Assembly: GCA_037355855.1 (NCBI GenBank)
Contig: CM074766.1
Span: 2,542,001-2,606,000, forward strand
Direction: 5' to 3'
DNA from: Pseudo-nitzschia pungens
Taxonomy: Eukaryota; Bacillariophyta; Bacillariophyceae; Bacillariales; Bacillariaceae
DNA length: 64,000 nucleotides
In this document: positions 56,398-64,000 of the stretch, in pieces
Position numbering within the stretch: the first letter of the stretch is position 1
Layout of the letters: the number at the start of each line of letters is the position of its first letter
Notes under the pieces: generated by a model
What the model was told of the DNA's origin: nothing
What the model saw: the letters and a program-made list of their open reading frames with translations, nothing else
The model's database searches: none
Program-made: the position numbers and the translations under genes

Positions 56398-59300
56398 ATG
56401 CACGCTTTACGAGCAGGACTAAAGCGAATTGACAACAAAAGGTCCAAGGGAGAAAGAGGTAGACTGACTCCTCAAGAATTATCTTCCGATCGGTCTGATT
56501 GGCCTATTATTAACTTTCAAGACTCCAATGGAATCTCTCCTGTCAACGATAGACCCGATTCATGGGAACCATTCCCATTCCACGATGCTCAACAACCACT
56601 TTCCGACGAACTATCCGTAGAAACGTCTAGAAGCGAAGCTATCTCTGAATACAACGGAAACGATGAGAGCCTCGAACCGCTAACGGGAAGATTGAGTACT
56701 TATTCTTCGACAGAAATTCCATTTGTTGGTGATTTAAAATCTCGCTTCGTCACAAATCCGGCAAGTTGGAAACCATTGAGCGACAACGATGAAAACGCAC
56801 CGCCTATGATGCGACAGTCGGTACATAAGAGAACGAATGCGCCCGGATGGGAACCTATAATACACATCACTGAAAGTAAGGAGCAGCTGATCCTCGAATC
56901 TGGGGCAAATCCTTTGAGACCAATCCTTGCCGATAAAGCAGCATTTCCTGCCAGAAACCCCTCCAGATGGCACCCCATTGAACACGACGAGAGTACACAG
57001 CCTCTCTATGGAACAGCACAGCATGATTTTCATGGAGTGTCATCCTCTGGAACAAATAACAATATCGACTTGGGAAGTTCTCAACCATTGAAGAACGTGC
57101 GGAAACAAAATGATCGACATGCAGAAGAGAAAAGTTTGGGATCAGGTCGTATAACCTCTACCAAGAGCATGCATACTGCTTCTGATATTTTTGACCCGTT
57201 CTATGTTGGCGACGATATTGACGTGACTCGGAATCAGATTCCTGACGAGCGTCATGTTCTCGAAAAGAACACCACCACCAGCATGCAGCCCTTTTCGGTC
57301 GAAAACACCAAAAAGATTCCAACCCTCCGGCCTCACAAAGGGGACGAGACCATGAGAAAATATCACTCCACGTTCGAAAGGATGGAGTCGGATTCTTCTC
57401 GAAATCAAGCCGAACACGAGAATGTCCCTCGCTCTAACAATGCTGGGAATGTACATGTTCCGGACGTGAGTTGTCACGAAAATAATGACGAAGAAGATTT
57501 TTCACTTCAGCTGTCAGATTGCAGTCCCTCTGGACGATATTCACTGCGAGAACCTAGCACGGAATATTTTAGAAATTTGATTCCTGTTCAAGAGGGCCAA
57601 TGTAACGATAGAATAGTTGAGCCCAGTATCACCGAATCAAACAATGCTCCTGACTTCTTATCACCGGTAGCCCCTTCTGACGCATGGAGCCAAGGAAGCC
57701 AAAGATTTGATGGAGACAACAATCTGCACAAGAAGAGTGTCGGTCACACACAAGAGTATTGGGAAGGTCTTTTGCTTCAGGAGGAAGACCAAGCGTCAGA
57801 AATCGACGAACATTCTACGAACAATAGTTTGATCTCAACGGATCGTAGCAATATAATTCAGCGAGAAACTAACGTGGAACAAACGCAGGGGCAATCAAAT
57901 TATACCAATTTTCAGTTTCACGGAGATGATAGATACAACGCGGACAGATTAATGACCGATCATATTGAGTCAACGACTTTCGAAGAGCACCGTAGCCGAG
58001 AAGGACTCAGATTTGTAGCCCTACTTTCGGAGTTCTGCGGAACGCTTCAACAACGAACTGAACAAGACAGAGCAATGTCCATTTTAAGGGGAAGGCAAAT
58101 AAGGAACATTGAAGAGGTAGATGGCTCTAAATTGAGCAATAAAGAGCGACGCAATCAATTGTTTCAAATAAGTGGCCAGAGAGGGAAATATCCACAATTC
58201 TTTTTAGAGAAAGGTGGAAACATCGTAATTTACCTGGGGGACTTCGAATGGCTCACTTACATGAATGATATTGGTTCCCTCACAAATGAGACCATTTTTG
58301 GACTTTCAGATAAACCTCAGTTACCCAATGAAAACGCCGAGAACTTCGGAGGTATGTTGCATGCTAAACCTGATAGAGGCGAACCTTTCTCCCATGGTTA
58401 TGAGAATAGTATCAGATCAGATATGTCAGAGAATCGAAGAAGTCGAGACGACACTGAGAATTTTGAATATTTTCGTGCAACCGATGAGAGAAATCGTGGC
58501 ATTGATCTCGAGTCATACCAACTAGCTTCCAATGCAAAACATTGTATGTCTTCATCATATCATGGTCCACCTTGGACAGCGTCAAACGATTTTCGCCCAC
58601 TGAGTGAAGATATTGAAGTTATCGACGTTGAAGCGATGTCATCGTTGAAAAATTATTCAGAAAATCACTGGCAACCCACAGGCGAAGAACCCGACTTCTC
58701 TACGATGAATGTCAATTCAAACTCCGATTTTGCATGCAATAGTCAAAGCAGAAACGATCTTGTCACGGACACTGAACCTGTTCAGGACGACGAAGATGAT
58801 TCTTTGCGCTCGCTAGAACAATTCGAGGAAGATGAACAGCTACAAGACAGTTCAACCCGCAGCAGTCAATCACAGATGGAAGAATTGTCAACTGATCAGG
58901 TTCAATGCGATCGATCAAAATCTCGACGCAAAATGGGGAGAAGAACATTGTTGGCATCGACTGGCTCACTGTTGGACAATGAACCTGAAATCGATGGCGT
59001 ACTTCAGTCCACGTTTCTATCATCTCAACTCATTGATTCTTCAATGAAATCAGACTATAGTTGCACCGAGGATCGGAACAATCCCCAATCCCAGTCAAAT
59101 TACTCAACATCATCCCATGGATTATGCTCCGGTGATGACAACGCAGAAAATCGCCTAAGGAAACAAATGAATACTAGCAGAGTAGGCAATGGACAACTCA
59201 AAGGAGGTGGTAGAGTAGATGCTCTAAGCATTGAGGTTGGGCCTCATCGGAAGAACGAAATCGATAGATGCAGCAGTTTCGGAAAACCAGAATTACCACG

Positions 59301-60252
59301 AGTCGGAAGAGACGAAAAAGGACTGGAAGAAAAGTCGGATGAAACGAAGGAAGCCGAAGAAAGGCGTCGGAAACGATGGAAGCGTAGGTTATTGAGGGAA
59401 CACCGCCGGAAGGAATCGATGAATAAAGCAAGAGCACAACAAAAAGAAGAGCCGCTGGGATCTTCCATGGATGAAATTGAAATGATGAATATTTTCCTAG
59501 CCGTAGCAGGGCCAGGTTTTGATGGACCGTTGTCTACGAAAGAAATGGAAGAACTGCATGATAAATCGCTAAGAGCGGGACTTCCAGTAGAGTTTACCAA
59601 TCGAATGTTAGATCAAAATGCAGGAATATTGATGTGGGAAAGAAAGACCGAACCAAAAATAGAAGAGGAGGAAGAAGTTTCCCCCAGCACAAAGGAGTTC
59701 GAGAAGAAAGACACGGAGGCGCTTCCGATTACTCCTCCATCCAGCATCGTCGATGAATCATACGATGAAGAGGGATTCACGAGGAAAACACCGAAGGAAG
59801 AATCTAGCTTTCCCTGTTTCAAAAATACTTTCTTGGCGGATTCATCAAACTTAGTTGGAGCCGATATGATTGAGAACATTCAAGCCGCTCTGAGTGGTGA
59901 CAGTGAACGAAAAGGGGGTTGGAGCTCAACCGATATGATCGAAAACATCAAAGCAACGCTGAGTGGGGACGGAAGCGACAGAAAGAGTTTTGGCGACAAA
60001 AGCAGTGGTTGGAGTTCGATGGACATGGTGGAAAGCATCAAAGCTACGCTCAGTGGTGACAGCAACGACACCAAGAAAAGCTGGCGATCATCCAATGTCA
60101 TCGAGAGCATAAAAGCTGCCTTGAGTGGCGACAACGAGAGCAAACGAAAATCGCGAACGGTGGATGAAACAATTGGGAACACCGAGGCCGCGCCCGTCGA
60201 AAGCGTACCAGCGGTTGATCGATTTGGTCACGAAGGCCTTCACGAATGCTAG
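56398..60252 (+). CDS. Giant disordered protein 3 with glutaredoxin-like domain and NG/LS module
   Basis: This is one unbroken 1,284-residue frame with no introns. The N-terminal 230 residues hold four loose repeats with a Trp-Pro core (DSWEPFPFHD, ASWKPLSDND, PGWEPIIHIT, SRWHPIEHDE). After a polar disordered region, residues about 545-625 look like a glutaredoxin/SH3BGR-type thioredoxin fold: RAMSILRGRQIRNIEEVDGS, NKERRNQLFQISGQRGKYPQ, FFLEKGGNIVIYLGDFEWLT. The usual CxxC is missing; a lone Cys (LSEFCGT) precedes it, so redox catalysis is doubtful. Near residue 1030, EMMNIFLAVAG...PLSTKEMEEL...GLPVEFTNRMLDQN matches the short module of the other giant genes. The C-terminus carries four IENI-x-A-x-LSGD repeats. 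It may be a scaffold; true function is unknown. Confidence 0.82.
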   Translation: MHALRAGLKRIDNKRSKGERGRLTPQELSSDRSDWPIINFQDSNGISPVNDRPDSWEPFPFHDAQQPLSDELSVETSRSEAISEYNGNDESLEPLTGRLSTYSSTEIPFVGDLKSRFVTNPASWKPLSDNDENAPPMMRQSVHKRTNAPGWEPIIHITESKEQLILESGANPLRPILADKAAFPARNPSRWHPIEHDESTQPLYGTAQHDFHGVSSSGTNNNIDLGSSQPLKNVRKQNDRHAEEKSLGSGRITSTKSMHTASDIFDPFYVGDDIDVTRNQIPDERHVLEKNTTTSMQPFSVENTKKIPTLRPHKGDETMRKYHSTFERMESDSSRNQAEHENVPRSNNAGNVHVPDVSCHENNDEEDFSLQLSDCSPSGRYSLREPSTEYFRNLIPVQEGQCNDRIVEPSITESNNAPDFLSPVAPSDAWSQGSQRFDGDNNLHKKSVGHTQEYWEGLLLQEEDQASEIDEHSTNNSLISTDRSNIIQRETNVEQTQGQSNYTNFQFHGDDRYNADRLMTDHIESTTFEEHRSREGLRFVALLSEFCGTLQQRTEQDRAMSILRGRQIRNIEEVDGSKLSNKERRNQLFQISGQRGKYPQFFLEKGGNIVIYLGDFEWLTYMNDIGSLTNETIFGLSDKPQLPNENAENFGGMLHAKPDRGEPFSHGYENSIRSDMSENRRSRDDTENFEYFRATDERNRGIDLESYQLASNAKHCMSSSYHGPPWTASNDFRPLSEDIEVIDVEAMSSLKNYSENHWQPTGEEPDFSTMNVNSNSDFACNSQSRNDLVTDTEPVQDDEDDSLRSLEQFEEDEQLQDSSTRSSQSQMEELSTDQVQCDRSKSRRKMGRRTLLASTGSLLDNEPEIDGVLQSTFLSSQLIDSSMKSDYSCTEDRNNPQSQSNYSTSSHGLCSGDDNAENRLRKQMNTSRVGNGQLKGGGRVDALSIEVGPHRKNEIDRCSSFGKPELPRVGRDEKGLEEKSDETKEAEERRRKRWKRRLLREHRRKESMNKARAQQKEEPLGSSMDEIEMMNIFLAVAGPGFDGPLSTKEMEELHDKSLRAGLPVEFTNRMLDQNAGILMWERKTEPKIEEEEEVSPSTKEFEKKDTEALPITPPSSIVDESYDEEGFTRKTPKEESSFPCFKNTFLADSSNLVGADMIENIQAALSGDSERKGGWSSTDMIENIKATLSGDGSDRKSFGDKSSGWSSMDMVESIKATLSGDSNDTKKSWRSSNVIESIKAALSGDNESKRKSRTVDETIGNTEAAPVESVPAVDRFGHEGLHEC
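59865..60150 (+). repeat. Four coding repeats with MIENIKAxLSGD core
   Basis: The units read MIENIQAALSGD, MIENIKATLSGD, MVESIKATLSGD and VIESIKAALSGD, separated by Ser/Lys-rich linkers, often with SSGWSS before the unit. The hydrophobic spacing fits short amphipathic helices. Confidence 0.88.
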
Positions 60253-60629
60253 CAACGGCGATGGTTTTTGACTGATTGATTGATCGATCGATCGATCGAG
60301 ACGACGAGGATCGTGCCTCGCCGAATCAATCAAATCAAATCAAATCAAATCAAACAATCGATCGATCGATCCAAACTGCGCAGAACGAGAAAGGCCCCGC
60401 TTCATCATCCGCATTTTCTGCTGCACGTCCTAATTACTGTATGGTATAATATCTACAAACCTGATTGTATTACTACTGGAAAGAATGATTGATTCCTTCA
60501 TTGCATATACTATGGTTCTTTTCAACCATGGGTCATCCGTTTGTGTGTCGTCGTGATTGATTATTATTATTATTATTGTTATTCCTATGGATTATTCGAT
60601 TCGTTTGCGGGCTCTTCCGTTCGCCATCA
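60253..60629. repeat. Intergenic with (GATC)n, (AATC)n and (ATT)n tracts
   Basis: GATCGATCGATCGATC runs lie near 60281-60298 and 60356-60370, CAAAT/AATCA repeats near 60326-60352, and a TTATTATTATTATTATTG tract near 60558-60578. The interval separates convergent genes. Confidence 0.8.
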
Positions 60630-62198
60630 CTAAGTAACAACAACATAGTCCGAAAACGACAGGACCCCATCCGCCCCGCTGCTCCCATCGGGAAGCGACG
60701 TCTCGCCCGGCGCCGCCTTGGCGTACCGCAATTGCAGCGTGACGCGCTCCGGATACTCGGGCGAATCCGACGTGGGAATCCGCGAGACGGTCCCGGACGG
60801 CCGGCCGTCGATCAGGGTCGGATTGATGATCACCGCCGTGCACCGCGTTTTCGTCGTCGCCGCGTTCTCGAATTGCGGGGAGCTTCCGGTTCCCAACCAT
60901 CCGGGCGAACCGCCCCGGGACGCCGTTCTCGTACTTGACGTGGTCCGCCCCGACCAGGCCGATCAGCAGGCCGTCCGGGTGCTCGGCGCACCACGAGAAA
61001 GCGCTCGAGGCCATGCCCTCGTCCCACAGGATGCGGCCGCTGAGGAAGCGGCCAAAGGTCATTTCGGATTCCATGGGATCGCCCAGCGCGGTGCGGCGGA
61101 GGAGACCGAGGCGGCGGTGGAGATCGTAGGAGGGCTTGATGACAAAGTCGTTGTAGGTCTTGAACTCGCTCGTCGTGGCGAATTCCGCAAAGCCGATCCT
61201 GCGTCCGTCGTTTGGTGCGCACGGAGGCATTCAAAGATATATATATATATATATATATATATAGATAGATACAATGCAAAGCAAAGCACGGGAAAGGACA
61301 AACGTTGCAACAAACACGAATGGAATTCATGCATTGTCCATGGTGAGAGAGTGATTGGTAGAAAAACAGTCCACGTTCATCACCATCACATCAGTAGCAA
61401 TAATAATATCATAATTATTTATACGTACGGATCCTTGATGTACTTGTGGAGCCGCTTCGCGGACAGCCCGGGATATCCCTCCCGCTCCACGACGACCAGG
61501 TCCTCCGAATCCACGTTCATGGCCAGCAGCCGGATGCCGAGGTCCCTGGCCACCTCGAATATTTCCCTGTACTTCTCAAAGGGCCAGCTCCAGCGCCTGT
61601 CCCACTGCACCAGGGACCTCATCTCGTCGAGGGAAATCGCGCCGCTCGCGTAGGCGTCCAGGACCGGCTGGAACTGGCTCTGGACCTGTTCCAGTCCGAC
61701 CGCCATGGGCGTGTCCCTGAGGTGGCGGTGCCTCTGGCGCTTGCGGTGGACCTCCCGGATGACGGTCGCCTGGAAGTTGTGGTCCGAGAGGGAGTTGTGG
61801 TGCTCGCCCAGCCAGACCGAGCCGGCCTCGTGGGCGGCCAGCTGGTTCAGAAACTCTTTGCTGTCGATCTTGTCGAGCTTGGATCGGACGTAGTTCTCGA
61901 CGGGCGTGATGTAGTAGGCATCAAAGGGCGACGAAGTTGGCGACGTTGACGATGGCGACGATGACAACGACGGCGGGGGTGGAAGCGCCGGTGGATGGTC
62001 GGCGGCGTTCGAAGGCCGGGCATCCTTCGGCCCCACGCCGGTCAAAATCCCCGCCGCGATCGAAGCGAGTCTTCCGAGAGCTCCTCGTCGTCCGAGGTTC
62101 TCGGGCGGCGACCACGCGTGCGTGAGAACCGCCGGGAGAAGGAGCGCCGCCCGCAGCGCGAGGCGGCGGAGGGACAAAGAGGAACGGATGCTTCCCAT
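60630..62198 (-). CDS. Plastid (probably thylakoid-lumen) ChaN/DUF399 family protein, one +1 break
   Basis: Exon 1 is 62198-61429 and exon 2 starts at 61198 (intron 230 nt, GTACGT...CGCAG). The leader MGSIRSSLSLRRLALRAALL leads to LTHAWSPP, a signal peptide with Trp at the ASAFAP site. A twin-Arg stretch (LGRRGALGRLASIAAGILTG) ending PSNA resembles a Tat lumen signal. The mature part is a ChaN-type domain: VWLGEHHNSLSDHNFQ, MAVGLEQVQSQFQPVLDAYA, VQWDRRWSWPFEKYREIFEV, LLAMNVDSEDL, SFS-like SSAFSWC, and GADHVKYENGVPGRFARM. Bacterial ChaN binds haem and is linked to iron uptake. At about 60880-60892 the frame must move +1 to continue as RCTAVIINPTLIDGRPSGTV and end SDYVVVT at 60630. Unshifted translation would give an Arg-rich unrelated tail ending at 60592. 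Codon third positions are GC-rich, unlike most of the window. Confidence 0.82.
61199..61428 (-). other. Intron of the ChaN gene with (AT)n tract
   Basis: The 230-nt intron has a GTACGT donor and CGCAG acceptor. An (AT)n run of about 15 units (about 61232-61262) lies inside. Removing it joins KDP to IGFAEFATTSEFK in frame. Confidence 0.8.
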
Positions 62199-63710
62199 TG
62201 GTTTCGATTTCCTTCGCGGCGCTCGTTTTCGCGCCGGTTTCGTGATGGAGACGATGGCGGTGACGATTCGAGGAATGGTTGGTTCCCCCGAATGCGCCTT
62301 GATCGGTCGGTTGCGCGGGTGCGGTGGTGGTGGAGATTCGTTCTCGGTCGGTTCGAAACCGTGACAATGACAATGACAGCAGGAGAGACGACGCGAATCG
62401 AATCGTCGTTCGATTGTTGCTGTTGTTTCTGTTGTTTCTGTTGGTTTTGGAGTTTTGGGAGTTTGTGTGGTTCGTCCGCATTGGCAAGTTGCCGGTCCGC
62501 AATCGGAGCAATGTTCTGTCATTCTTAGAAGTATTATTGTGGCTGTTGTTCTTTCGTGCAAGTCGTGTGTCTTGGTTGGGAACTGATGGGAAGCGCAAGC
62601 AATCAACTAGTAGCATCTGTTCGAAACAACTGCTGTTCCGAACCATGCGGCTCTGGCATCGAGAGGATTCCATCTTCCAAACGAAACATCGAATCGAACA
62701 ATCGGCGGCATCATTCAGTCGTACAGTACAGTACAGTACAGTAAATTACAGTACGTTCGTTTGTTCGTTTGGAGTATCGTAAGTTACGCTAAATTACCAT
62801 GCGATCGTACTTCGCAATGCGCAAATCGACTTGTGATTGATGATGATGATGATGATGATGATGATGCCGCTTCCGATCATTGGGCCTGCTTCCCATGATC
62901 TTCCCACGAGACGGAACAAATGGTTTATCGATTCATTCCTTCTGCGTTCTGCCTTCGCTCTCTTCTCCTTCTTCGGAGTTTCGGTTCGGTTCGTTTCGTT
63001 TTGTTCGGCGTATGGTGGGGTAACTTAACCGTATGATGCGGCATGGTGCGGGATTCCCCCATGCACGCACACGAATGAAAAAGAAACATTCGAGCCATCA
63101 CAGTTAATTACCGTACGCATGTACGAGTAAGATATTACTGTACGTGCCCCGTAATTACGGTAATTAACTTACCACCAGGTGCCATCCAGTCCCTGTTCCT
63201 GTTGCGGTTCGTTCGTGCACGACATGCCGATGAGAGCTCGTTGAACCGCGATTGCACGCACGAAAAGCACGTTCCGCGCAAAACCTCAAACGCGGTCGAG
63301 TCGAGTCGTCGAGTTCATTCAAGTCGAGTGAGTCAAATTTATGGGAGTCGAATCGAATGAATCAATCCATCCGTCCAAAGCCGAGAAAGTCCTACGAGTC
63401 GGACGGAAATAGCCCGGACGTTTCGCGACAGACGGACGACGTTCACCCTTCATCTCTCGGTCGATCGAAAACTTGTTAGCAATCCCAAAATTTTTGCCCT
63501 CTCTCTCTCTCTCTCTCGCCTCGTTCGTTTGCGGTGTCGGGATTTCTGCGCGATCGATGACAACGGTTGGCGACAGAGCTTCCGAAAGGCCTTCGCGGGG
63601 TTCCGCGTCCATCCACAACGCCACATCCCGCCATCGAGGAAGCCCGAAAGCCCTCGCAATCGCGTCAAAGACAGAACTCGGCCTCGTCCGCATCCATCGT
63701 TCCGTCCACC
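62199..63710. other. Divergent intergenic region with microsatellites
   Basis: The ChaN frame is open upstream to 62606, but the leader is best explained by the ATG at 62198. The rest holds (CAGTA)n at about 62727-62742, (GAT)n at about 62840-62864, TTACCGTACGCATGTACG-type words at 63109-63170 and (TC)n at about 63500-63516. No other gene is supported. Confidence 0.5.
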
Positions 63711-64000
63711 ATGAGCCGCAACTACTACGGCCCGGCGTCGGAACCGAATCGTCCCAAACCGAGGAATCGCGCGACGACCCCGCTTCCGCCCTACGACTAT
63801 GGCGATCCCGACGACCGCCCCGCGATCGCGATGCGCCGTGCGGGGCATTTCAATCGACACAACAAACGCCTGCGCAAGCACGCGAGGGTCGTTCCGTGGA
63901 GGGACGAGTGGGAACTCCGATCGGTGGGAAAGGCCCTGCTCTCGGTCCTCGACGAGACCGGCGGTGGCTATAGCTATGGCAATAGCGATGGCGACGAGGT
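63711..64000 (+). CDS. N-terminal part of an unnamed protein, cut by window end
   Basis: The ATG at 63711 (TCCACCATGAGC context) opens a frame that runs to the window edge without a stop, 96 codons. It begins MSRNYYGPASEPNRPKPRNR, is Pro/Arg/Tyr-rich, and then has RLRKHARVVPWRDEWELRSV and GKALLSVL. The RVVPW-x-x-xxEW segment faintly recalls the start of LAS1-type ribosome-biogenesis proteins, but the match is too short to name the gene. GC content is high, as in the ChaN gene. An ORF in another frame (63473-63973) covers the same DNA and looks like a shadow. Confidence 0.5.
   Translation, partial: MSRNYYGPASEPNRPKPRNRATTPLPPYDYGDPDDRPAIAMRRAGHFNRHNKRLRKHARVVPWRDEWELRSVGKALLSVLDETGGGYSYGNSDGDE

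Noticed and set aside
63473..63973. 166-residue open frame overlapping the last gene
   Set aside because: It includes a (TC)n microsatellite and Arg/Ser-rich out-of-frame sequence; the frame from 63711 has better start context and composition.

Overview
The window looks like nuclear DNA of a photosynthetic stramenopile, most likely a diatom. Two nuclear genes encode bipartite plastid leaders with ASAFAP-like cleavage motifs. A metacaspase has its p10 region in front of p20 (type III, known from algae with secondary plastids). Genes are compact, with one to three short GT-AG introns. Conserved eukaryotic housekeeping genes alternate with very large, low-complexity, lineage-specific genes.

Layout. 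1-3265: FACT subunit SPT16, 5'-truncated by the window edge and broken by four +1 shifts. 3671-15310: an 11.6-kb DNA transposon bounded by inverted repeats and TA dinucleotides. It carries a pogo/CENPB-like DDE transposase and four accessory genes, three of which share a cysteine-containing domain. A decayed piece of a second DDE transposase lies at its right end. 15968-30416: START-domain protein, type III metacaspase, plastid-targeted Ig-like protein, proteasome subunit RPN7, a small one-helix membrane protein, a U2AF65-like splicing factor and a polytopic membrane protein. 31625-48906: two giant disordered, repeat-rich proteins. 50131-55280: homocysteine S-methyltransferase, Ku80 and a small coiled-coil protein. 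56398-60252: a third giant disordered protein, with a glutaredoxin-like domain. 60630-62198: a plastid, probably thylakoid-lumen, ChaN/DUF399 protein. 63711-64000: the start of a gene that leaves the window.

Three observations stand out. First, the multi-gene TA-flanked transposon with its own family of C-x2-C-x4-C proteins. Second, a short predicted-helical module of about 45 residues recurs in all three giant proteins, which suggests one locally expanded family. Third, every reading-frame break I could resolve, about 26 in six loci, goes in the +1 direction, and nearly all run into a stop codon after which the +1 frame is open. These may be 1-nt insertion errors in the assembly, real decay, or stop-associated +1 frameshifting. 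The sequence alone cannot decide, but two tandem repeat units share the same inserted base, which argues against purely random errors.

Limits: intron boundaries were placed by eye from GT/AG and reading frame. Function calls rest on remembered family motifs; no database was searched.
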